A program made the position numbers and the translations under genes. Shown one piece after another: positions 1-7,095 of a DNA stretch of 49,306 nucleotides. The notes under the pieces were generated by a model, which was given only the letters and a program-made list of their open reading frames with translations, did no database searches and was not told where the DNA came from. The DNA comes from Rhizonema sp. PD37 (GTDB lineage: Bacteria; Cyanobacteriota; Cyanobacteriia; Cyanobacteriales; Nostocaceae): contig JAQYWO010000028.1 in NCBI GenBank assembly GCA_029379215.1, forward strand, positions 1 to 49,306, given 5' to 3'. How positions within the stretch are numbered: position 1 is the stretch's first letter; each line of letters opens with the position of its first letter.

Positions 1-139
1 GACGCTCGTGCCTCGCTAACGCTACGCTATCGCTAACGCTGACGCTCGAGGACTCGCTAACGCTTCGCTATCGCTAACGCTGACGCTCGAGGACTCGCTA
101 ACGCTTCGCTAACGCTATCGCTAACGCTACGCTAACACA
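1..139. repeat. Short tandem repeat array, ~40-bp unit
   Basis: A unit of about 40 bp beginning GACGCTCG and ending CGCTATCGCTAACGCT occurs at 1-40, again at 41-81, and a third time with a variant tail from 82. Within each unit the motif CGCTAACGCT recurs, so the array is a nested tandem repeat. No open frame of convincing composition crosses it. Such GC-rich degenerate arrays are common between genes in Nostocales. It may continue to the left of the window. Confidence 0.85.
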
Positions 140-148
140 GTCGCCTAC

Positions 149-163
149 GGCGGGTTTCCCGCC
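149..163. repeat. Short GC-rich hairpin
   Basis: GGCGGG (149-154) and CCCGCC (158-163) form a perfect 6-bp stem around a TTT loop. It sits directly after the tandem array and is followed by a CAGCGCTG palindrome. No T-run follows, so I treat it as a repeat element rather than a terminator. Confidence 0.6.
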
Positions 164-306
164 TGCAGCGCTGCTTCACCGCTTCGCGTCTACATTCAAA
201 CAATAATTTTCACGACTCCTCAACGGATCGCTATATGCGTCTACGCAACTGCTAGAAAGCCAACAATCTCAGCTTTTTTAATTTGTAATTTTTAATTCCG
301 CGACAC

Positions 307-339
307 AGATCTCCGATTTCTTGAAGAAGTCGGAGATCT
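307..339. repeat. Hairpin repeat of the AGATCTCCGA type
   Basis: AGATCTCCGA (307-316) and TCGGAGATCT (330-339) are a perfect 10-bp inverted repeat; the loop TTCTTGAAGAA is itself palindromic. A relative with the same layout is at 35614-35647, and half of one at 4557-4568. This looks like a dispersed cyanobacterial hairpin repeat. It lies about 110 bp upstream of the RDD gene. Confidence 0.75.
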
Positions 340-448
340 ATAATTCTAGCTTTACCAAAAATAACACTCTTCTTGAGCGATATTGCTGGAAGGTACGTTA
401 CGCTGTCGCTTAGACATCCTATAAATTAATCTTTTATTTTTAGAGGTT

Positions 449-994
449 ATGACTATTGAACGAGTGACACCTAAGCACTATTCTCAGGTTGAGTTGGGAC
501 GAAGAGCTATGGCACTCTTGATTGATTTTTTTATTGTCTGGTTGCTCAGTTCGCTTTTGGGAAGCAGTGAGTTTGGTATTCAAATTGTGCCAATACTCGT
601 TTTCGCGATCGCCTGGGTGATTTTACGAGTGATATTACCTTATAGAAATCAGGGGCAAAGTTTGGGACGTTATGCTGTTGACATCAAACTTCTGGAAGTC
701 CAACGGGGAAAGGTTCCTGATTTGCAAACTCTTTTAAAGCGAGAGGGTATCGTTGGCTTGGGTGCGCTTTTAGTTTCTATCACCCTCAGCAATATTGTCC
801 GCAATCCTACGGCTCTACTGCTTGTGATTCCTTTGGCCATTGACTTTGGTGCAGCTTTTTCGGATACTCAGATGCGACAAGCTTTGCATGATCGCTATGC
901 TAAAACTATTATAGTTTCATCGCTTCGAGGCTATTCGCTGGATATAAAAGTCAAGCGATTAGTTGAAAAAATGCGGCGAGATATGAGACAATAG
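449..994 (+). CDS. RDD family membrane protein
   Basis: Predicted 181-residue inner-membrane protein. The family signature appears near the N-terminus as RRAMALLIDFFIV (Arg and Asp of the RDD pattern), at the start of the first membrane helix. Hydrophobic helices follow at roughly residues 20-40, 45-62 and 100-135, and the tail is basic and cytosolic-looking. The start follows a GAGG a few bases upstream. It is 43 bp upstream of rpmG on the same strand and may be cotranscribed with the ribosomal genes. RDD proteins have been proposed as transporters, but no substrate can be read from this sequence. The family call is good; the role is unknown. Confidence 0.8.
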   Translation: MTIERVTPKHYSQVELGRRAMALLIDFFIVWLLSSLLGSSEFGIQIVPILVFAIAWVILRVILPYRNQGQSLGRYAVDIKLLEVQRGKVPDLQTLLKREGIVGLGALLVSITLSNIVRNPTALLLVIPLAIDFGAAFSDTQMRQALHDRYAKTIIVSSLRGYSLDIKVKRLVEKMRRDMRQ

Positions 995-1037
995 TGATTT
1001 GTGTTAATTCTAAAGCAGGCTTTACGTTTGTAAGATT

Positions 1038-1232
1038 ATGGCTAAGGGTAAAGGTGTCCGCATAATAGTGACACTAGAATGTACTGAGTGTCGCACCAAC
1101 GTAGAAAAGCGCTCACCTGGCGTTTCACGTTATACCACTACGAAAAACCGTCGCAATACCACTAATCGGCTAGAACTCAAAAAGTTCTGCACTCACTGCA
1201 ATAAACATACTGTTCACAAGGAAATCAAGTAA
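1038..1232 (+). CDS. rpmG: 50S ribosomal protein L33
   Basis: A 64-residue basic protein of the usual L33 length, part of the large ribosomal subunit. It begins [18 protein letters not shown] and carries two zinc-ribbon pairs, Cys15/Cys18 and Cys51/Cys54, so this is the zinc-binding (C+) form. The conserved [10 protein letters not shown] stretch follows the first pair. It is separated by only 3 bp from rpsR, the common cyanobacterial rpmG-rpsR arrangement. The start is unambiguous. Confidence 0.97.
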   Translation: MAKGKGVRIIVTLECTECRTNVEKRSPGVSRYTTTKNRRNTTNRLELKKFCTHCNKHTVHKEIK

Positions 1233-1235
1233 CAT

Positions 1236-1451
1236 ATGAGCTATTACCGTCGTCGGCTGTCTCCAATCAAGCCAGGAGAACCAATAGATTATAAAGATGT
1301 AGATTTATTGCGTAAGTTTGTCACCGAGCGAGGCAAGATTCTACCGCGCCGGATTACCGGACTCACATCTCAGCAACAGCGAGAGTTGACATTGTCGATC
1401 AAACGCGCAAGAATTGTGGCTTTGTTGCCATTTATTAATGCGGAAGGCTAA
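1236..1451 (+). CDS. rpsR: 30S ribosomal protein S18
   Basis: A 71-residue protein with the S18 core: [19 protein letters not shown] followed by LPRRITGL and the [11 protein letters not shown] tail. In the 30S subunit S18 pairs with S6 on the platform. It starts 3 bp after rpmG stops, so the two are surely translated from one mRNA. The RNase II-family gene follows on the same strand after a 334-bp gap. Confidence 0.97.
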   Translation: MSYYRRRLSPIKPGEPIDYKDVDLLRKFVTERGKILPRRITGLTSQQQRELTLSIKRARIVALLPFINAEG

Positions 1452-1785
1452 GTTAATTTTGGATGCGCGGATGCGGAAAGAAAGTATTTTGGAAGCCGGG
1501 ACCTAACAGCTGCTTTGTTTACAGATCAGAATGTGAGGAGCGCTTTTGGTTTCACGCAAAAAGAGCAAACTTTCCAGCATCGGATGCGCGGATTATTAAA
1601 AGAATCCCCAGCTTACTTGCGTTTAGCTTCGTGTTCCTGAATCCAAAATCTAAAATCTCAGTCAGGGAGTGTAAATTAACCTCCCAAATTTCAATTCATC
1701 GGATGGCGGATTTGATAGCAATTATTTAATCCAAAATCCAAAATCCAAAATCCAAAATATAAAATCTGAATTAATTGTAAGGCTT
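1452..1785 (+). repeat. Intergenic repeats including (CCAAAAT)4
   Basis: This 334-bp gap between rpsR and the RNase gene holds four perfect CCAAAAT heptamers at 1731-1758 and a shorter related run near 1640-1656. The phrase GGATGCGCGGAT occurs near 1461 and 1581, with a variant GGATGGCGGATTT at 1701. A 88-codon frame across 1463-1729 is built mostly from these repeats and I do not accept it as a gene. CCAAAAT-type short tandem repeats are typical of heterocystous cyanobacteria. Confidence 0.75.
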
Positions 1786-3831
1786 GTGGAGAAGGGGACG
1801 CTAGTTGAATTTAGACCTCAAAGCGATCGCCGTCTGGGTATAGTAGACCGTCCAGATGGTAAAACTCGTTGGTTTGTGGTAGATGAACGGGGTCAATCGC
1901 ACAGTCTCGCACCTCGGCAAATGACTTATGTCATTACCGGACAAACCTACAAGCCTTCGCAAATAGCACAATTTCTCGAGGAGGTAAAACCTTATTTAGA
2001 TCCATCGAGTTTGGAAGTAGCTTGGGAATTACTGGTAGAGGATGGAGAAACAGTGACTCCAGAGGAAATGGCGAATCTGCTGTTTTCTGAATCTAGTGCC
2101 TCACAGCGTTATGCCGCCTATTGCTTGTTATCAGATGATAAAATATACTTCAAGCAAAAGGGAGAAGCTTACGAACCACGAACGGCTACAGCGGTAACAG
2201 AACGTAAACACCAATTAGAAGTAGAGGCGATAAAAGCCCGAGGACAGCAAGAATTTTTAGCTCGTGTAGAGCAAGCACTAAATGGTGAAGTCGTAGATTG
2301 GCAACGCCATGATCGTCACCGTTTAGAAGCATTAGAGAAATATGCAGCCCTCTTAGCTGACGTTGTCCGTGTCGGGCTAAATTATGACTCTTTGGCTCGT
2401 GCCTACCCTCCACCAACACCAGTCCAAGAAACCATGAACATGCTAGGACGCTCAGCGACTCCTCAAGGAGCGTTTCAGTTATTGGTAGACTTGGGTTGGT
2501 GGAGTCAGTATGAGAACTTATTTCTGCGTCGTTCGTCAATTCCGGTTCAGTTCCCTAGTAAGGTATTAGAAGTGGCGCAACAGCGTTTGGATTCCCCTCC
2601 GCCAGATAAAGATGCAAACCGTCTAGATCTCACACATTTGAAAGTATATACAATAGATGATGAGAGTACCACCGAAATAGACGATGGTCTGAGTTGGGAA
2701 ATACTCACCGATGGACGGGAAAGATTGTGGGTACATATTGCCGATCCCACACGGTGGCTGATACCAGAGAATGAATTAGACCTAGACGCCAGAAAAAGGG
2801 GTAGTACAGTCTACTTGCCGACAGGAATGATCCCTATGTTCCCAGAAGTATTGGCAACCGGACCAATGAGTCTAGTACAGGGAAAAGTTTGTTGCGCTTT
2901 GAGTTTTGGGATTATTTTAGATCCCGCAGGGGCTGTAGACGATTATAGTATTCATGCCAGTTTTATTAAGCCGACATATCGTCTGACATATGAAGATGTC
3001 GATGAGATGCTGGAGTTGGGTGTGGAAGCGGAACCAGAAATTGAGGCGATCGCGACTTGGGCGCAACGACGCAAAACTTGGCGATATGACCAAGGAGCAA
3101 TCAGTATCAACATGCCAGAGGCGATGATCAAAGTCAAAGATGACGACATCTGTATCGACGTTTTAGACGACTCCCTCTCTCGGCAATTAGTCGCAGAAAT
3201 GATGATAGTTGCTGGTGAAGTTGCTGCCCGCTACGGTCAAACTCATAACATTCCTCTCCCTTTTCGAGGTCAACCGCAGCCAGAATTACCCCCTGACGAG
3301 GAATTGCTCCAACTGCCAGCCGGATTTGTCCGCGCTTGTGCAATGCGTCGTTGTATGCCCAAGAGCGAAATGAGTATTACCCCCATGCGTCATGCGGGTT
3401 TGGGTTTAAATACATACACTCAAGCGACATCTCCCATCCGCCGCTATAGCGACTTATTAACTCATTTTCAGTTAAAAGCTCACCTACGCGGTGAAGTTCT
3501 CCCCTTCTCAGGAGAACAACTTAAAGAAGTCATGATGACTGTCTCTACTATTACCCAAGAGGTGACAATGGTAGAACGCCAAACAAATAGATATTGGGCT
3601 TTAGAGTATCTGCGTCGCCAACCAAGTAAAGTTTGGCAAGTTACAGTACTGATGTGGCTGAGGGAAGACAGCAATTTGGCGCTAATTTTATTAGAAGATT
3701 TAGGCTTACAACTGCCAATGTTTTTTAAACGTGCTGTCAGTCTAGGCGAACAAGTGTCAGTCAAAGTCAACCATGCCGATCCCCAAAAAGATATGATTCA
3801 GTTTCAGGAAATCATTTTCCAAGAAGCGTAA
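1786..3831 (+). CDS. RNase II / RNB family exoribonuclease
   Basis: 681-residue 3'-5' exoribonuclease of the RNB family, expected to degrade and trim RNA in the cytosol. An N-terminal OB-like region is followed by the catalytic RNB domain from about residue 280. The metal-binding motif reads TIDDESTTEIDDG: residues 291, 299 and 300 are the expected Asp, while the position equal to E. coli RNase II Asp207 is Glu297. The family signature YTQATSPIRRYSDL is intact, and a C-terminal S1-like segment ends the protein. The start is GTG at 1786, with AAGG three bases upstream. Placement after rpmG-rpsR is frequent in cyanobacteria. Length fits the cyanobacterial/plastid branch rather than the longer RNase R. 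Gene names rnb, rnr and vacB are all used for such genes, so none is assigned. Confidence 0.92.
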   Translation: MEKGTLVEFRPQSDRRLGIVDRPDGKTRWFVVDERGQSHSLAPRQMTYVITGQTYKPSQIAQFLEEVKPYLDPSSLEVAWELLVEDGETVTPEEMANLLFSESSASQRYAAYCLLSDDKIYFKQKGEAYEPRTATAVTERKHQLEVEAIKARGQQEFLARVEQALNGEVVDWQRHDRHRLEALEKYAALLADVVRVGLNYDSLARAYPPPTPVQETMNMLGRSATPQGAFQLLVDLGWWSQYENLFLRRSSIPVQFPSKVLEVAQQRLDSPPPDKDANRLDLTHLKVYTIDDESTTEIDDGLSWEILTDGRERLWVHIADPTRWLIPENELDLDARKRGSTVYLPTGMIPMFPEVLATGPMSLVQGKVCCALSFGIILDPAGAVDDYSIHASFIKPTYRLTYEDVDEMLELGVEAEPEIEAIATWAQRRKTWRYDQGAISINMPEAMIKVKDDDICIDVLDDSLSRQLVAEMMIVAGEVAARYGQTHNIPLPFRGQPQPELPPDEELLQLPAGFVRACAMRRCMPKSEMSITPMRHAGLGLNTYTQATSPIRRYSDLLTHFQLKAHLRGEVLPFSGEQLKEVMMTVSTITQEVTMVERQTNRYWALEYLRRQPSKVWQVTVLMWLREDSNLALILLEDLGLQLPMFFKRAVSLGEQVSVKVNHADPQKDMIQFQEIIFQEA

Positions 3832-3924
3832 ACAGTTCCTAATTAAGATTTATTACAAGCATGTCTCTATGACTGATCATAATGAAACTAACCATTAATA
3901 TTCTGGAATGATGGAGGTGAGATT

Positions 3925-4539
3925 ATGACCCAAGCTTTACTCAAATTAGTAACCTTTGATGCATTTATTGAATGGTATCCCAACGACGGTAAACGCTACG
4001 AACTGCATAAAGGAGTCATAATTGAAATGCCTCCACCATCTGGCGATCATGAAGATGTTGTCGGTTTTTTGACACGAAAATTAGGGGTCGAAGTTGATCG
4101 GCTAAATCTTCCTTTTAATATCCCCAAAACAGGGTTTGTGAAAACTCATAGTACTGATTCAGGTTACTGGCCTGATATATTGGTAGTAAACCAGGGGAAT
4201 TTGAAAAACGAACCACTTTGGAAAAAAAAATCTACAGTTACTCAGCCCGAATCAGTACCGTTAGTCATTGAAGTTGTTTCGACTAACTGGCGGGATGACT
4301 ATCACAAAAAATCTGCAGACTATGAGGAGATGCGAATTCCCGAATATTGGATTGTTGATTATGCTGCATTGGGTGCGCGGAAGTTTCTCGGCAATCCTAA
4401 ACAGCCTACCATTTTTGTATGTGAGTTAGTGGATGGCGAGTATCAAATGACTCCATTTCAAAGCAACAATCCCATCATATCCCCTACTTTTCCCCAATTA
4501 AATCTCACCGCGCAACAGATTTTTGACTCAGTTTGCTAA
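3925..4539 (+). CDS. Uma2 family putative endonuclease (DUF820)
   Basis: 204 residues, complete. The PD-(D/E)XK core of Uma2 proteins is visible: the Glu-containing GVIIEMPPP segment, the PDILVV strand near residue 90, the LVIEVVSTNW strand, and the closing YEEMRIPEYWIVD motif. Uma2 genes are very abundant in cyanobacteria and have been proposed to be mobile or selfish nucleases; their biological role is not settled. A good AGGTGAG-type ribosome site precedes the ATG. This is the only clearly intact member in this part of the window; two more lie at 10189 (broken) and 10841. Confidence 0.9.
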   Translation: MTQALLKLVTFDAFIEWYPNDGKRYELHKGVIIEMPPPSGDHEDVVGFLTRKLGVEVDRLNLPFNIPKTGFVKTHSTDSGYWPDILVVNQGNLKNEPLWKKKSTVTQPESVPLVIEVVSTNWRDDYHKKSADYEEMRIPEYWIVDYAALGARKFLGNPKQPTIFVCELVDGEYQMTPFQSNNPIISPTFPQLNLTAQQIFDSVC

Positions 4540-4580
4540 AGTTTATTCTTCAATAAGTCGGGAATCTTGCAACCTCTCAG

Positions 4581-4791
4581 AATTAATACGATAGCTTTAT
4601 TTTTGCACTCTATCAACTCTCACTTATTACCGAATCGAAGTCTTTGTGTTGAGCTTGGGAATTGGTGCGATCTCAGCTTTGCTCAGCTTTATTATTCTTC
4701 GCCTCTTACGTCATTGGAAACAGTTTTAGAATCAGTGCAGTTTCTTTGTGTTCGGTGATGAGGTAAGCTAATTTCATAATTAATACGATAG
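4581..4791. repeat. Decayed copy of the 5699-6226 locus between 14-bp direct repeats
   Basis: 4664-4723 closely matches 5699-5758 (tail of the broken TPR gene), and 4723-4777 closely matches 6172-6226 (5' end of the small minus-strand gene at 5783-6226). The 410 bp between them at the original locus are missing. On the minus strand the joined copy reads MKLAYLITEHKETALILK, then LFPMT and a stop, against MKLAYLITEYKETALILK in the intact gene. The segment is bracketed by AATTAATACGATAG at 4581-4594 and 4778-4791. It is a non-coding relic of duplication plus internal deletion. Confidence 0.8.
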
Positions 4792-4957
4792 ACAAATTTT
4801 CCCCTACGCCTCACACCCTTCTTTCTCTCAGCAATTTTAGGTAGATAAACCGCTAAGCTTGTGCTTATTGAACTACAATACTAGAACATGGTTAATATGA
4901 GCAAGCGCTCCGAACTATAACGGTGTTTATTTTGGATGAGGCAGACGCTTATTTTAA

Positions 4958-4977
4958 GGGCGAACAGCCGTTCGCCC
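4958..4977. repeat. GGGCGAAC/GTTCGCCC hairpin repeat
   Basis: GGGCGAAC and GTTCGCCC form a perfect 8-bp stem with a 4-base loop (AGCC), followed by CCTACG. The same element in the opposite orientation is at 26609-26628 (loop GGCT). This is a very common dispersed hairpin in filamentous cyanobacteria. Here it lies just upstream of the broken TPR gene. Confidence 0.8.
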
Positions 4978-5056
4978 CTACGAATGTAATATCGCGATGA
5001 ACGCTTGCCAGTTGCATCAAGCCGCTAAAATTGGGATCGATGGGATACAAAGGCAG

Positions 5057-5763
5057 ATGCTTAAACGGCTTTGGCAATGGTTGAAAAGGGTTTTACAGCA
5101 GTGGTTTGGCAATCCAGCAAGAGAGTCAACTGGAGGAAACACAGTAGTAAAATCACGGGTGTTGACAGATACAGAGTATGAAACTTTGTTTCTCGAACTG
5201 TTGGCAGGGGTAAATGAAGGTTGGACTAAGGGAAGAGTGAAGGGGTTTTTGGCGGCAAAATACATTCGTGAAGCAGAATTGTTGGCGTGGTTGCGGCGCT
5301 TTGGTGAAAGATTGTTAGCATCCAACGGATCGAATACGGAATTAGCAGGGCGGATGGTGCAGTTGGGTAATTTAGATATTGGGGAAGTGGGAGAGGTGGC
5401 GCATGATACTGGGATGCGGCTTTTAAGGAAGGTTGAGGAAACGAACCCTATAGGCGCAGAGGAGGCAGAGAAAAAAGGGGAGGGAGAGGCAAAAGCAACA
5501 CCAGAGTTAGATAAGTTGTTAATGATGTTGCAGTAAGATAGGAGATCAGTTGAGCAACTAGCTCATTGGAACACCCAAGGCATTACACAGCGATATGAGG
5601 AAAGGGTTGTATATTTCGACAAAGTCCCAGAATTCACAGATGCAGAAACGTCTTGGTTCAACAAAGGTAATCAGCAATTAGAGGTAGGAGATTTTGGAGG
5701 TGCGATCGCCGCTTTGCTCAGCTTTATTATCCTTCGCCTCTTACGTCATTGGAAACAGCGTTG
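5057..5763 (+). pseudogene. Broken TPR-repeat protein gene
   Basis: The N-terminal part (ATG at 5057, MLKRLWQWLKRVLQQWFG) matches the start of a cyanobacterial family that has an amphipathic N-terminus, a domain with a WLRRFGERLLAS-type motif, then many TPR units. The frame hits TAA at 5534-5536 but continues open in the same frame to 5763. That continuation encodes DKVPEFTDAE, then WFNKGNQQLEVGDFGGAIA, the beginning of the first TPR unit. The TPR helix is then replaced by a hydrophobic tail, LLSFIILRLLRHWKQR. So the gene has an in-frame stop and has lost nearly all its TPR array. A shortened 159-residue protein could still be made from 5057-5536. A longer start at 4997 is possible but lacks family similarity. 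Confidence 0.7.
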
Positions 5764-5782
5764 ATAAGAGCAATCTTTCTTT

Positions 5783-6226
5783 TTAAGCAGCTTGAGCAAA
5801 AGCATTGGTGAGAAATTGGGTGATTTGTTGTAGCAGGGGTAGCTGTTGGAGGGATTGAATTTGCTCGGTGCTTAAACCTGCTAATAATTCTGAGATTGGT
5901 TTAGGTGACGTGGCATTCTGTAGCAGGATCACGACAGTTGGAGCAGCCAAGAAAACTTGGTAGGGTTCCCCAGAGGAGGCAGGCAAGAGTAGGGTAGTAA
6001 TAGTAGTGAGTTGTTCTTGGATTGAGGATGTATCAATAGTATTAGCATTTAAAACCAAGGCGACAGGGCGCGATCGCTTGGACATTAAAGTCCCTGCTAG
6101 AGATTGGGCACTGGAACGGGTACTGGTTGCAACAATTTCAGTAACTTGCATTAGGTGTTGGGGGAGGAGGTGTTTTAGGATGAGTGCAGTCTCTTTATAT
6201 TCGGTGATGAGGTAAGCTAATTTCAT
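5783..6226 (-). CDS. Small protein partner of endonuclease, possibly Toprim-like
   Basis: 147 residues, no membrane segment. It begins MKLAYLITEYKETALILKHL and contains RPVALVLNANTIDTSSIQEQL, then an APTVVILLQ strand. The layout recalls Toprim-like proteins in which a strand ends LVxDADT and a later strand carries Glu. Here the acidic positions would be Asn, so if the fold is right the metal site is lost. That reading is an inference from pattern only. The start codon overlaps the stop of the upstream endonuclease gene (ATGA at 6226-6223), so the two are translationally coupled and probably work together. A truncated duplicate of its 5' end is at 4723-4777. No function is known to me. Confidence 0.65.
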   Translation of the reverse strand: MKLAYLITEYKETALILKHLLPQHLMQVTEIVATSTRSSAQSLAGTLMSKRSRPVALVLNANTIDTSSIQEQLTTITTLLLPASSGEPYQVFLAAPTVVILLQNATSPKPISELLAGLSTEQIQSLQQLPLLQQITQFLTNAFAQAA

Positions 6227-6771
6227 GACAAGTCTCCGTCGATCAGGTTATAGTTGGGTAATCCACGCTCAATACAGTAACGATATTTTTTCACGAGTCC
6301 CTGCCGCATTGATTGATGCTGTAGAGCATAGTCGAGATCGTCTTGCTCCCAAAGCAGGATGGCTTGATTAGCATTATACTGAGCTAGAATAATTGTTGCT
6401 TCGGTAAAGCCTGTCGTGCTGCAGACTATGCCAACGGCTCCTGCAGGTCTTCGTAGAAGCTGGTTGCGAAGTTTGGCAACAGGATCGATGGCGATGTTCC
6501 CTTCTCGATCTTTACATTCCACTAAGCACGCAAGTCCATCTGTGTAAACTGCGCCATCGATTTGTTCGACAATGGTGCCACTTATACGGACAGTGTAGGG
6601 GTAGGTTACGTCCGCTCCTTCAATTTCAAAGGCGCGAATCACAAGGTATTCAATAGCTTTACCAGGTTCCCAGTCAGGGGTTTCACCTGAGAGAATTTGT
6701 TGCCAGAGTTCTAACAAATGTTTCTGATTGTAGGGAGCAATTTGGTTGCGGTATTCAGCTTCGGTGGGCAT
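6223..6771 (-). CDS. Restriction endonuclease-like protein (PD-(D/E)XK)
   Basis: 182 residues. A Mrr/PD-(D/E)XK nuclease core is visible: the helix KAIEYLVIRAFEIEGADVTYP, then EQIDGAVYTDG with Asp, then LACLVECKDREG with the Glu-x-Lys pair, followed by a helix with KLRNQLLRRPAGA and the strand AVGIVCSTTGF. All three catalytic positions (Asp, Glu, Lys) are present, so it is probably active on DNA. It heads a two-gene minus-strand operon with a 4-bp overlap to the downstream small gene. No methyltransferase or helicase is near, so it is not a classical restriction system. A defence role is plausible but not shown. Confidence 0.75.
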   Translation of the reverse strand: MPTEAEYRNQIAPYNQKHLLELWQQILSGETPDWEPGKAIEYLVIRAFEIEGADVTYPYTVRISGTIVEQIDGAVYTDGLACLVECKDREGNIAIDPVAKLRNQLLRRPAGAVGIVCSTTGFTEATIILAQYNANQAILLWEQDDLDYALQHQSMRQGLVKKYRYCIERGLPNYNLIDGDLS

Positions 6772-7095
6772 TCTTGGGGAGGAGGGAGTAAACTTGTTTT
6801 GTTGTGGTAGCCAGACTTTAAAACTACATTATTACAGTAGTTTTCACATCAATGAATAATGGACTACATCACTTTCCAAATTCTACTCCCCAATGCCAGT
6901 CTGCAACAGCTAATACCAATTCTGTATGAAGATATGCGTAATAACCGAACTATACTACCCTCTTTATTAAGTAACGGTATATACACAAGTTTGAAATAGT
7001 TCACTTTCCTTGGATATGAGTGTCAGTTTTACCCCACTCTATCCCTCCCCGATAATTGGAGAGGGAATTGGCTACTTTAACAGGACAAGCGATCA
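6772..7095. other. Intergenic region between divergent/convergent neighbours
   Basis: 324 bp. It holds the upstream region of the endonuclease operon (minus strand) and the 3' side of the phosphodiesterase gene. The only open frame, starting at 7056, runs into the end of the phosphodiesterase on the other strand and looks like a shadow. No strong hairpin with T-run was seen. Confidence 0.5.

Noticed and set aside
1..139. Possible CRISPR array
   Set aside because: The units are directly contiguous and share internal sub-repeats; there are no unique spacers of constant length and no cas genes.
1463..1729. 88-codon plus-strand frame after rpsR
   Set aside because: It is built from short repeats (GGATGCGCGGAT, CCAAAATCT) and has no protein-like pattern or ribosome site.
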